DNA of 12,477 bases, from positions 1-12,477 of the forward strand of contig CAJMEC010000053.1 of NCBI GenBank assembly GCA_905212345.1. Reading direction: 5' to 3'. Position 1 is the first letter of the stretch. Every line of letters starts with the position of its first letter. Positions 1-7,850 of the stretch are shown one piece after another. The DNA is from an uncultured Sutterella sp. GTDB taxonomy: Bacteria; Pseudomonadota; Gammaproteobacteria; Burkholderiales; Burkholderiaceae_F. The notes under the pieces are model-generated. The model was given only the letters and a program-made list of their open reading frames with translations. It was not told where the DNA came from and searched no databases. The position numbers and the translations under genes are program-made.

Positions 1-88
1 CCGTCAACGTCGTCTTACCATGGTCGACGTGACCGATCGTGCCCACGTTCACGTGAGGCTTGGTGCGTTCAAATTTACCTTTAGCCAT
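1..88 (-). CDS. tuf: Elongation factor Tu, N-terminal fragment (cut by window edge)
   Basis: EF-Tu is the GTPase that delivers aminoacyl-tRNA to the ribosomal A site. Only the first 29 codons lie in the window; the rest continues past the left edge. The translation begins [20 protein letters not shown] and runs on into the P-loop (G1) motif GHVDHGKT at residues 19-26, which is diagnostic of EF-Tu. The ATG at 86-88 is preceded by an AAAGGA ribosome binding site at 98-103 with 9 nt spacing. The gene starts 59 bp after the fusA stop with no terminator visible between them, so it is the last recognisable gene of the str operon here. Many proteobacteria carry a second tuf copy; the window cannot show whether this one does. 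Confidence 0.97.
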
Positions 89-147
89 TTCTATGGATCC
101 TTTAATTGGTAATTTGTTAAATTGGAAACAACTTTTAAAGTTTACTC

Positions 148-2250
148 TTATTTGGTCTTTTCAGCGATTACCGCTTCAGCAACATTGCGCGGAGCTTCAG
201 CGTAGTGCTTAAATTCCATCGTGTAGGTGGCGCGACCTTGCGTCAAGGAACGCAATGTCGTAGCGTAGCCGAACATTTCGGCCAACGGCACTTCAGCGCG
301 AATGGCCTTACCGCCGCCGGCGATATCATCCATACCTTGGATCACACCGCGACGAGAGGACAAGTCACCCATCACATCGCCCATCTTTTCTTCAGGCGTT
401 TCAACTTCAACTGCCATAATCGGTTCGAGCAGAACCGGGTTGGCGCGACGCATACCTTCCTTGAAGGCCATGGAGGCAGCCATCTTAAAGGCGTTTTCGT
501 TGGAGTCCACTTCGTGGTAGGAACCGAAGTGCAACGTCACCTTAACGTCCACCACCGGGTAACCAGCCAACACACCGGCCTTCAACGTATCTTCCACACC
601 CTTTTGAACGGCAGGAATGTATTCACGGGGCACCACACCGCCCTTAATGGCGTCAACGAATTCAAAGCCCTTGCCAGGTTCTTGCGGTTCTAGCTTGAGC
701 ACAACGTGACCGTACTGACCACGACCACCAGACTGCTTAACGAACTTGAATTCAGCGTTTTCAACCGTAGAACGAATCGTTTCACGGTAAGCCACTTGGG
801 GTTTACCAACCGTAGCTTCAACGTTGAATTCACGACGCATACGGTCAACCAAAATTTCCAAGTGCAATTCACCCATACCGGAAATAATCGTTTGACCAGA
901 CTCTTCGTCCGTACGAACACGGAAGGACGGGTCTTCCTGAGCCAAGCGGTTCAATGCGATACCCATCTTTTCTTGGTCAGCCTTGGTCTTCGGTTCGACA
1001 GCCTGAGAAATCACAGGTTCCGGGAATTCCATGCGTTCAAGAATGACCGGGTTAGCGATGTCGCAGAGCGTATCGCCGGAAGTCACTTCCTTCAAGCCCA
1101 CAGCAGCAGCGATATCGCCAGCTTCGGCTTCTTTGATTTCCTTACGTTCGTTAGCGTGCATTTGCAACAAACGACCGATACGTTCTTTCTTGTTCTTCAC
1201 GGAGTTCAAAACCGTTTCACCGGAAACGAGCACGCCGGAGTAAACACGCAAGAAGGTCAACTGACCAACATACGGGTCGGTCATGATCTTAAAGGCCAAT
1301 GCAGAAAACGGAGCATTGTCATCGGCTTCACGCGAAACTTCCTTTTCATCCAAATCCACACCCTTGACCGGCGGGATATCAACCGGAGAAGGCAAGAATT
1401 GGATCACGGCATCCAACATACGTTGAACACCCTTGTTCTTAAAGGCCGTGCCGCAAAGCATCGGTTGAATTTCGCAGGCGATCGTGCGGATACGCAAGCC
1501 TTGAACGATTTCTTCTTCGCTCAACTCACCGTTTTCCAAGTACTTGTTCATCAAGTCTTCGTTGGCTTCGGCAGCGGCTTCGATCATGTTTTCACGCCAC
1601 TTTTCAGCGTCAGCTTGGAGTTCAGCCGGAATTTCACCGTATTCGAACTTCATACCTTGGCTGGCTTCGTCCCAAATGATGGAACGCATCTTCAAAAGGT
1701 CAACAACACCTTCAAAAGAATCTTCAGCACCGATAGGAATCACGATAGGCACAGGATTGGCCTTCAAACGTACGCGCATTTGATCGTACACTTTGAAGAA
1801 GTTGGCACCGGTACGGTCCATCTTGTTCACGAAAGCCAAGCGGGGCACGTGATACTTGTTAGCTTGACGCCAAACAGTTTCGGATTGCGGCTGAACACCA
1901 CCCACAGCACAGTAAACCATGCAGGCACCGTCCAAGACGCGCATGGAACGCTCCACTTCAACGGTGAAGTCAACGTGGCCCGGGGTGTCAATGATGTTCA
2001 AACGGTGTTCCGGGAACTTACCGTCCATGCCACGCCAGAAAGTGGTCGTGGCGGCAGACGTAATCGTAATCCCCTTTTCTTGTTCCTGTTCCATCCAGTC
2101 CATGGTGGCGGCGCCATCATGCACTTCACCGAGCTTATGGGTAACGCCCGTATAGAACAGAATACGTTCAGTGGTCGTGGTCTTACCCGCGTCAATGTGG
2201 GCAGAAATCCCGATGTTGCGATAACGCGAGATCGGAGTAGTACGAGCCAT
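148..2250 (-). CDS. fusA: Elongation factor G
   Basis: EF-G is the cytoplasmic GTPase that drives translocation of tRNA and mRNA on the ribosome and, with RRF, ribosome recycling. The 700-residue product is complete and of usual bacterial length (E. coli about 704). Visible GTPase motifs are G1 AHIDAGKT (residues 17-24), the switch I segment EKGITIT (58-64), G3 DTPGH (88-92) and G4 NKMD (142-145). Domains II to V follow, including the GRGQYGHV stretch of domain IV and a normal C-terminus ending in EKTK. The ATG at 2248-2250 gives the family N-terminus [15 protein letters not shown] and has an AGGGG ribosome binding site at 2258-2262, 7 nt upstream. It lies 66 bp after rpsG and 59 bp before tuf, in the classical str operon order. 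No truncation or frameshift is seen. Confidence 0.98.
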
Positions 2251-2272
2251 TATGTTTCCCCTAGTTGGAGAC

Positions 2273-2304
2273 GATGCGTTTTCTCGTTAACAGGAAAACG
2301 CATC
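2273..2304 (-). other. Perfect 11-bp inverted repeat between rpsG and fusA
   Basis: In mRNA sense the arms are GATGCGTTTTC and GAAAACGCATC, fully complementary over 11 bp around a 10-nt loop. The hairpin starts 12 nt after the rpsG stop and ends 10 nt before the fusA ribosome binding site. No run of U follows it, so it does not look like an intrinsic terminator. An RNA processing site, an mRNA-stability element or a structure that tunes EF-G translation relative to S7 are all possible. Confidence 0.7.
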
Positions 2305-2316
2305 TGGTTAATCAAA

Positions 2317-2787
2317 TTAGAAACGGAAGTGAGAGAAAGCCTTGTTGGCTTCGGCCATGCGGTGAACTTCGTCACGCTTCTTCATGGCGCCGCCACGGCC
2401 TTCGGCCGCATCCAACAACTCACCAGCTAAGCGTTGGGGCATCGACTTTTCAGCGCGCTTCTTGGCCGCTTCGCGCAACCAGCGCATGGCCAAAGCCATA
2501 CGGCGGACAGGGCGAACTTCAACCGGGACTTGGTAGTTGGCACCACCAACACGACGGCTCTTGACTTCCACGAGCGGGCGGACATTGTCAAGGGCGGTCT
2601 TGAACACTTCCATAGCGTCCTTACCGGTCTTGGCTTCAATTTCACTCAAAGCGCCATAAACGATGCGTTCAGCGACAGCCTTCTTGCCATCGAGCATGAT
2701 CACGTTCACAAATTTGGCGATTTCAACACTGCCGAACTTCGGATCCGGCAAAATTTCACGTTTCGGTACTTCGCGACGACGGGGCAT
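2317..2787 (-). CDS. rpsG: 30S ribosomal protein S7
   Basis: S7 is the primary rRNA-binding protein that nucleates assembly of the 30S head and contacts tRNA at the E site. In E. coli it also represses translation of the str operon. The 156-residue product has the standard start MPRRREVPKREILPDPKFGS, the VEVKSRRVGGANYQVPVEV segment that forms the beta-hairpin (about residues 73-91), and the basic C-terminal helices ending AFSHFRF. The start at 2787 is chosen because the frame is open 15 codons further upstream but only MPRRR matches the family, and an AGAGGA ribosome binding site at 2793-2798 precedes it across an A-rich spacer. It follows rpsL by 129 bp. Confidence 0.97.
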   Translation of the reverse strand: MPRRREVPKREILPDPKFGSVEIAKFVNVIMLDGKKAVAERIVYGALSEIEAKTGKDAMEVFKTALDNVRPLVEVKSRRVGGANYQVPVEVRPVRRMALAMRWLREAAKKRAEKSMPQRLAGELLDAAEGRGGAMKKRDEVHRMAEANKAFSHFRF

Positions 2788-2824
2788 TTTTTTCCTCTTT
2801 TCGTAGTCTTCAGTCTTAAACAAT

Positions 2825-2846
2825 GCGATCACTCAATTAGGATCGC
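2825..2846 (-). promoter_or_regulatory. Hairpin in the rpsL-rpsG gap, candidate S7 feedback site
   Basis: The arms GCGATC and GATCGC are perfectly complementary around a 10-nt A+T-rich loop, extendable by one wobble pair. It lies about 38 nt upstream of the rpsG start. A second, weaker stem (2875-2879 with 2890-2894, arms AACGG and CCGTT in plus-strand sense) lies closer to rpsL. In E. coli, S7 binds the rpsL-rpsG intercistronic RNA to repress the operon, so the position fits an autoregulatory site. I cannot align it with the E. coli structure, so the function is inferred from position only. Confidence 0.4.
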
Positions 2847-2916
2847 GACTTACTCGGTCCTTTCATCACACTAAAACGGATGATGCAGACCGTTCACGGC
2901 TACAACGCGCCGCGAA

Positions 2917-3294
2917 TTAAGCTGCCTTCGGGCGCTTGGCGCCGTACTTGGAGCGAGCTTGCTTACGATCCTTAACACCTTGGGTGTCCAAAGAACCGCG
3001 GATGATGTGGTAACGCACACCAGGCAAGTCCTTAACACGACCGCCGCGGATCAACACGACGCTGTGTTCTTGCAGGTTGTGGCCTTCACCACCGATATAA
3101 GAAATGACCTCAAAGCCGTTGGTCAAACGCACCTTAGCAACCTTACGCAAAGCGGAGTTCGGCTTCTTCGGGGTTGTGGTGTACACGCGCGTGCAAACGC
3201 CACGCTTTTGCGGGCAGTTCTTGAGCGCGGGGCTCTTGCTTTTATCATGCGTGAGCACGCGGGGCTTACGCACTAATTGGTTAATGGTAGGCAT
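2917..3294 (-). CDS. rpsL: 30S ribosomal protein S12
   Basis: S12 sits at the 30S decoding centre and controls accuracy of codon recognition. The 125-residue product is complete and starts MPTINQLVRKPR. It contains CPQKRGVCTRVYTTTPKKPN (residues 27-46) and RGGRVKDLPGVRYH (83-96). Residues K43 and K88 (K42 and K87 without the initiator Met), where streptomycin-resistance changes usually fall, are both the wild-type lysine. D89 is the aspartate that RimO methylthiolates in E. coli. The frame is open 34 codons further upstream, with an ATG at 3391-3393, but that extension has no family similarity and no ribosome binding site, so 3294 is the start. The local ribosome binding site is weak (ACGGA). 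First gene of the str operon, 301 bp after rpoC. Confidence 0.97.
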   Translation of the reverse strand: MPTINQLVRKPRVLTHDKSKSPALKNCPQKRGVCTRVYTTTPKKPNSALRKVAKVRLTNGFEVISYIGGEGHNLQEHSVVLIRGGRVKDLPGVRYHIIRGSLDTQGVKDRKQARSKYGAKRPKAA

Positions 3295-3454
3295 AAAAGT
3301 CCGTATTAAAAATTCTCCAACCAGGCTCTCGCATGGAAGGCAGAATTGCTGGTTTTTAAAACGTCCGAAACTAACGCACAAAACCCCCTTCATCAACGCA
3401 CTAAATCACGCCAATGATCGGAGGTCCGAAAGTTTTAAGCTTCGGGAGGCTGAG
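3295..3454 (-). promoter_or_regulatory. Leader region of the str operon mRNA
   Basis: This is the expected untranslated leader of rpsL, about 150 nt if transcription starts near 3447-3450, a few bases after the predicted -10 box. Close to that start lies a small stem with arms CCGAA and TTCGG (3426-3430 with 3441-3445), which would place a hairpin near the 5' end of the transcript. A second possible stem uses AACCAG and CTGGTT with a long loop, just upstream of the ribosome binding site. No convincing small gene is visible: the frame entering rpsL stays open but lacks a credible start signal. Confidence 0.4.
3300..3304 (-). promoter_or_regulatory. Weak ribosome binding site of rpsL
   Basis: In mRNA sense the sequence before the rpsL ATG is ACGGA followed by a 5-nt CTTTT spacer, only a partial match to the anti-Shine-Dalgarno. 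The better TTGGAG further upstream (GGAG core at 3315-3318) is 20 nt from the start, too far for direct use. The other complete genes in the window have stronger sites. Poor initiation could be compensated by leader structure or be part of feedback control. Confidence 0.45.
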
Positions 3455-3483
3455 ATTTTCGTATTTTTTTCTCTTATTGTCAA
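3455..3483 (-). promoter_or_regulatory. Predicted sigma70 promoter of the str operon
   Basis: On the minus strand a perfect TTGACA -35 box (3478-3483) is followed by a 17-bp A-rich spacer and GAAAAT (3455-3460), which matches four of six positions of the TATAAT consensus. It lies downstream of the hairpin cluster that follows rpoC and upstream of rpsL, where an independent str promoter is expected. The A-rich spacer, with a run of seven A, would bend DNA. The stretch after the -10 box, CTCAGCCTCCCG, is C-rich; a G+C-rich discriminator is known from stringently controlled ribosomal promoters, so that mode of control is plausible but inferred. Confidence 0.6.
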
Positions 3484-3498
3484 GACCTTAAGAGAAAA
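3467..3498. repeat. Perfect 10-bp inverted repeat enclosing the -35 box
   Basis: The plus strand reads TTTTCTCTTA (3467-3476) and TAAGAGAAAA (3489-3498), an exact inverted repeat around a 12-bp centre that contains the TTGACA -35 box. Such dyads can be operators for a dimeric DNA-binding protein. Read as RNA they would form an A/U-rich stem and could affect read-through from rpoC. Both are inference. Confidence 0.65.
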
Positions 3499-3507
3499 TG
3501 CACGAAA

Positions 3508-3547
3508 GACCCGTGGGCGAAAAATCTCTAAAAACGCCCTTCGGGTC
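3508..3547 (-). terminator. Possible terminator hairpin downstream of rpoC
   Basis: In mRNA sense the outer stem is GACCCG with CGGGTC and the inner stem is GGGCG with CGCCC, 11 bp in all with a small internal loop. The terminal loop is a 15-nt U-rich mirror sequence. Only a short TTTCG follows before a second TTTT, so termination may be partial. Its place between the rpoC stop and the rpsL promoter supports a role as the end of the rpoBC transcript. Confidence 0.45.
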
Positions 3548-3553
3548 CTCGTT

Positions 3554-3577
3554 CAGGAGTGCCTCTCGACACTCCCG
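3554..3577 (-). other. Stable GNRA-capped hairpin after rpoC
   Basis: In mRNA sense GGAGTGTC pairs with GGCACTCC around a GAGA tetraloop, a GNRA type. A G-U and a C-G pair extend the stem to 10 bp. No U run follows, so this is not itself an intrinsic terminator. It lies 19 nt beyond the rpoC stop and may protect the rpoC 3' end from exonucleases or serve as a processing site. Confidence 0.6.
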
Positions 3578-3579
3578 GC

Positions 3580-3596
3580 AGATGCTAAATGCATCT
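3580..3596 (-). other. Small hairpin overlapping the end of the rpoC stop codon
   Basis: In mRNA sense AGATGC pairs with GCATCT around an ATTTA loop. The first A of the stem is the last base of the rpoC TAA stop. It is the first of three hairpins in a row after rpoC and is the weakest of them. Confidence 0.45.
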
Positions 3597-6500
3597 TATT
3601 CTTCCTTCGTCACCGTTTCGGTTACGATAGCTTCATCAACAGGTTCCTGCGACGCAAAAGTGGAGCTAAAGCCGGAGGCTTCTTCTGCCTCTGCCGCTTC
3701 ATTAGCCTTCACTGCCTTGTGATAAGACAAGCCAGTACCGGCAGGAATTAAGCGACCCACAATAACGTTTTCCTTCAAACCGCGCAGTTCATCCTTCTTA
3801 CCCATGATGGCAGCTTCGGTAAGAACACGCGTGGTTTCCTGGAAGGAAGCCGCAGAAATGAAGGAATCCGTCGACAAACTGGCCTTCGTGATACCCAAGA
3901 GGACGTTTTCGTACAATGCCGGACGCTTACCAGCCGCGATGGCCTTGTCGTTTTCATCCAACATTTCGGAGCGTTCCACCTGTTCATCACGAATGAACTT
4001 CGTATCGCCCGGATCCGTAATCTTCACTCGGCGTAACATCTGACGAACAATCACTTCAATGTGCTTGTCGTTAATGGCCACACCTTGCAGACGATACACA
4101 TCCTGAACTTCATCGACAATGTAGCGAGCTAATGCTTCAATACCGAGCAAGCGAAGGATATCGTGCGGATCGGCAGGACCTTCAACGATTTCTTCACCCT
4201 TTTGAACCACTTGACCATCGTGAACCAAGATGCTCTTGTCTTTGCTGATCAAGAATTCGTGATCGGTACCTTCATTGTCGGTAATAACCAAACGTTGTTT
4301 GCCCTTGGTTTCCTTACCGAAAGTTACAGTACCCGTTACTTCGGCTAGCACACCGGCATCCTTCGGCGAACGAGCTTCAAACAATTCGGCAACACGCGGC
4401 AAACCACCCGTAATATCGCGGGTCTTTTGCGATTCAACCGGAATACGGGCCAAGACTTCACCGCGACCAATCTTTTGACCGTCACGAACCACAATCAAAG
4501 CACCGACCGGCAACTGAATCGTCACACGGTGATCCGTGCCCGGAATCTTCACTTCATTGCCGTTTTCATCGAGCAAGCGAACAGCGGGACGCAACGTTTG
4601 CGTGCTTCCCTTCTTACCCTTGGCACCACCAGCCGTAGAGCGTTTCGGGTCAATCACCACGAGGCTGGACAAACCAGTCACTTCGTCGGTCTGACTCATC
4701 ACGGTTACGTTGTCAACAATGCCTTCGAACTGAACCGTACCACCGTATTCGGAAATAATCGGACGGGTCATCGGATCCCAGGTTGCCAACTGTGCGCCAG
4801 CCTTGATTTGCTGATCAGGCTTGGCGAGCAACGTTGCACCGTAAGGCACTTTATGACGTTCACGTTCACGTCCGTTATCGCTGATGATGATTTCACCGGA
4901 ACGAGAAATCACAACGAGATCACCCTTAGCGCTCGTCACATAACGCATCGCCGAGGAGTAGCTCACTTGGCCGCTAACCTTGGCTTCCACAGAGCTTGCC
5001 ACCGCAGCACGGCTAGCAGCACCACCGATGTGGAACGTACGCATTGTCAACTGAGTACCCGGTTCGCCGATGGACTGAGCGGCAATCACGCCCACTGCTT
5101 CACCAACATTTACCAAGGAGCCACGACCCAAATCGCGACCGTAGCACTTGGCGCACAAACCGTAACGGGTTTGACAGGTGAGCGGCGTACGAACCATCAC
5201 TTCATCAATACCGAGTTTTTCAATTTCGTCGCATTCATCTTCGGTCAAGAGCGTACCGGCCGCAATAACGACTTCCCCCGTTTCAGGATTGACGATATCA
5301 GCGCTCGTCACACGGCCCAACACACGATCCCGCAACGATTGAATGACGTCACCGCCTTCAACCAAGGCCTTCATGCTGACGCCTTGAGTGGTGTGGCAGT
5401 CTTCTTCAGTGACGACCAAATCTTGCGTCACGTCAACGAGACGACGAGTCAAGTAACCGGAGTTAGCCGTCTTCAAAGCCGTATCAGCCAAACCTTTACG
5501 GGCACCGTGGGTTGAAATAAAGTACTGCAGTACGTTCAAACCTTCACGGAAATTAGCCGTAATCGGGGTTTCAATAATGGAGCCGTCAGGCTTAGCCATC
5601 AAACCACGCATACCGGCCAACTGACGAATCTGAGCAGCAGAACCACGAGCACCGGAGTCAGCCATCATGTAGATGGAATTGAAAGATTCTTGCTTGGTGA
5701 GCTTGCCATGGCGGTCAACAACCGGCTCCGTGGAAAGCTCTTCCATCATCACCTTACCGACTTGATCGGCCGTACGACCCCAAATATCCACTACTTTGTT
5801 ATAGCGTTCACCTTGGGTCACCAAACCGGAAGCGTACTGGGCTTCAATTTCCTTGACTTCTTTTTCAGCAGCCGCAATCAATTCCGCCTTTTGAGCTGGA
5901 ACCGTCATGTCGCCGATGCAGATGGACAAGCCGCCAATGGTTGACAAGGCATAGCCACGGTCCTTCAAACGGTCAGCAAAAAGCACCGTCGCACGCAAAC
6001 CACACTTGCGGAAGCAGGTGTTGATTAAGCGGGCGATTTCCTTCTTCTTCAGAGTGCGGTTCAATTCCGCAAAACTCATGCCTTCAGGCAGAATTTCGGA
6101 CAATAAAGCACGGCCGGCTGTCGTTTCATAACGGACAATCTTTTCGGTCTTCTCACCAGTCTTCTTATTGACTTCGTATTCTTTGATACGAACCGTACAA
6201 CGCGTTTGAAGTTCAATCTTCTTGTTGTCCAACGCACGACGCACCTCAGCGACATCGGCAAAGAACATCCCTTCACCCATGGCGTTGATACGTTCACGGG
6301 TTGAGTAGTACAGACCAAGCACCATGTCCTGAGACGGAACGATGGACGGGTTGCCGTTAGCCGGGAAGAGCACGTTGTTGGAAGCAAGCATCAACGTACG
6401 GGCTTCCAATTGGGCTTCCAAAGAAAGCGGTACGTGAACGGCCATTTGGTCACCGTCGAAGTCAGCGTTAAAGGCTGCGCAAACGAGCGGATGTAATTGG

Positions 6501-7840
6501 ATAGCCTTACCTTCAATCAACTTTGGTTCAAAGGCTTGAATACCCAAACGGTGCAACGTCGGAGCACGGTTGAGCATCACCGGGTGTTCGTAAATCACCT
6601 CTTCGAGGATATCCCAAACAACCGGTTCTTGGTTGTCAACCATCTTCTTGGCCGCTTTGATCGTCATGGCCAAACCACGACGTTCCAACTTATTGAAGAT
6701 GAAGGGCTTAAATAATTCCAAAGCCATCAACTTCGGCAAGCCGCATTGATGCAAGCGCAGGTACGGACCCACCGTAATCACGGAACGACCCGAGTAGTCC
6801 ACACGCTTACCCAACAGATTTTGACGGAAGCGACCGCTCTTACCCTTGATCATGTCAGCCAAGGACTTCAAAGGACGCTTGGAAGGACCGGTCATGGCCT
6901 TACCGCGACGACCGTTATCCAACAAGCTGTCAACGGCTTCTTGCAACATACGCTTTTCATTGCGAATGATGATGTCCGGAGCCTTCAGTTCGAGCAAGCG
7001 TTTCAGACGGTTATTACGATTGATGACTCGACGGTACAAATCGTTCAAGTCAGACGTAGCAAAACGTCCGCCATCCAACGGCACCAACGGACGAAGATCC
7101 GGCGGCAACACCGGCAAAACTTCCATTACCATCCATTCGGGCTTAACGCCAGAACGTTGGAACCCCTCCAAAACCTTCAATCGCTTAGAGAACTTCTTGA
7201 TCTTGGCATCAGAAGAAGTGTCTTCAAGCTCTTTGCGCAGCGTTTCAACTTCGTGGTCAACGTCAATCGTGCGAAGCATTTCACGAATAGCTTCAGCACC
7301 CATCATGGCCTTGAAGTCAGAACCAAACTGTTCGACCTTTTCAAGGTATTCGTCTTCGGTGAGCAACTGACCGCGCTTCAAATCCGTCATACCCGGATCC
7401 ACTACGCAGTAAGCTTCGAAATAAAGCACGCGCTCAATGTCACGCAAAGGGATATCCAAAACCATACCCATGCGGGACGGCAAGCTCTTTAAGAACCAAA
7501 TATGGGCAACAGGGCTTGCCAATTCGATATGACCCATGCGTTCACGACGCACCTTAGATAAGGTGACTTCAACACCGCACTTTTCGCAAACAACACCGCG
7601 GTGTTTCAGACGCTTATATTTACCGCACAAGCACTCATAGTCCTTGACCGGGCCAAAAATCTTGGCACAGAACAGACCGTCGCGCTCCGGTTTAAAGGTA
7701 CGGTAGTTGATGGTCTCCGGTTTCTTAACTTCACCGTAAGACCAGGAACGAATCTTTTCCGGCGATGCAAGACCAATCTTGATCGCGTCGAAGTGATCGT
7801 CCTGATTAAATTGCTTAAACAGATCGATAAGCGGATTCAT
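3596..7840 (-). CDS. rpoC: DNA-directed RNA polymerase subunit beta'
   Basis: RpoC forms one half of the RNA polymerase cleft and carries the catalytic magnesium site. The 1414-residue product is full length. The N-terminal zinc site is C70, C72, C85 and C88. The catalytic motif NADFDGD spans residues 458-464, with D460, D462 and D464 as in E. coli. The bridge helix covers about 768-805, the second zinc site is C815, C889, C896 and C899, and the trigger loop lies near 912-945. A long insertion domain follows (about 945-1130), then the conserved C-terminal clamp and an acidic tail ending TVTKEE. The frame is open 13 codons further upstream, but MNPLIDLFKQ matches the family start and has an AAGGA site 10 nt upstream. 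The start lies 13 bp after the rpoB stop. Confidence 0.98.
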   Translation of the reverse strand: MNPLIDLFKQFNQDDHFDAIKIGLASPEKIRSWSYGEVKKPETINYRTFKPERDGLFCAKIFGPVKDYECLCGKYKRLKHRGVVCEKCGVEVTLSKVRRERMGHIELASPVAHIWFLKSLPSRMGMVLDIPLRDIERVLYFEAYCVVDPGMTDLKRGQLLTEDEYLEKVEQFGSDFKAMMGAEAIREMLRTIDVDHEVETLRKELEDTSSDAKIKKFSKRLKVLEGFQRSGVKPEWMVMEVLPVLPPDLRPLVPLDGGRFATSDLNDLYRRVINRNNRLKRLLELKAPDIIIRNEKRMLQEAVDSLLDNGRRGKAMTGPSKRPLKSLADMIKGKSGRFRQNLLGKRVDYSGRSVITVGPYLRLHQCGLPKLMALELFKPFIFNKLERRGLAMTIKAAKKMVDNQEPVVWDILEEVIYEHPVMLNRAPTLHRLGIQAFEPKLIEGKAIQLHPLVCAAFNADFDGDQMAVHVPLSLEAQLEARTLMLASNNVLFPANGNPSIVPSQDMVLGLYYSTRERINAMGEGMFFADVAEVRRALDNKKIELQTRCTVRIKEYEVNKKTGEKTEKIVRYETTAGRALLSEILPEGMSFAELNRTLKKKEIARLINTCFRKCGLRATVLFADRLKDRGYALSTIGGLSICIGDMTVPAQKAELIAAAEKEVKEIEAQYASGLVTQGERYNKVVDIWGRTADQVGKVMMEELSTEPVVDRHGKLTKQESFNSIYMMADSGARGSAAQIRQLAGMRGLMAKPDGSIIETPITANFREGLNVLQYFISTHGARKGLADTALKTANSGYLTRRLVDVTQDLVVTEEDCHTTQGVSMKALVEGGDVIQSLRDRVLGRVTSADIVNPETGEVVIAAGTLLTEDECDEIEKLGIDEVMVRTPLTCQTRYGLCAKCYGRDLGRGSLVNVGEAVGVIAAQSIGEPGTQLTMRTFHIGGAASRAAVASSVEAKVSGQVSYSSAMRYVTSAKGDLVVISRSGEIIISDNGRERERHKVPYGATLLAKPDQQIKAGAQLATWDPMTRPIISEYGGTVQFEGIVDNVTVMSQTDEVTGLSSLVVIDPKRSTAGGAKGKKGSTQTLRPAVRLLDENGNEVKIPGTDHRVTIQLPVGALIVVRDGQKIGRGEVLARIPVESQKTRDITGGLPRVAELFEARSPKDAGVLAEVTGTVTFGKETKGKQRLVITDNEGTDHEFLISKDKSILVHDGQVVQKGEEIVEGPADPHDILRLLGIEALARYIVDEVQDVYRLQGVAINDKHIEVIVRQMLRRVKITDPGDTKFIRDEQVERSEMLDENDKAIAAGKRPALYENVLLGITKASLSTDSFISAASFQETTRVLTEAAIMGKKDELRGLKENVIVGRLIPAGTGLSYHKAVKANEAAEAEEASGFSSTFASQEPVDEAIVTETVTKEE

Positions 7841-7850
7841 ATCTGTTCTG

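Noticed and set aside
89..147. Terminator or promoter in the fusA-tuf gap
   Set aside because: The 59 bp are A+T-rich with only a short CTTTAAAAG palindrome. There is no stem with a U tract and no paired -35/-10 boxes.
706..2430. Open frame of 574 codons on the plus strand across fusA and into rpsG
   Set aside because: It lies opposite conserved EF-G codons, and its translation is rich in His, Thr, Asn, Arg and Phe with no recognisable domain. Highly biased genes avoid TTA, CTA and TCA, which leaves the antisense register free of stops.
3295..3396. N-terminal extension of S12 by 34 codons
   Set aside because: The frame is open, but the extension does not resemble S12 and lacks an initiation signal; MPTINQLVRK is the family start.
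4427..5515. Open frame of 362 codons on the plus strand inside rpoC
   Set aside because: Antisense shadow of conserved RpoC sequence; same codon-bias explanation and no domain of its own.
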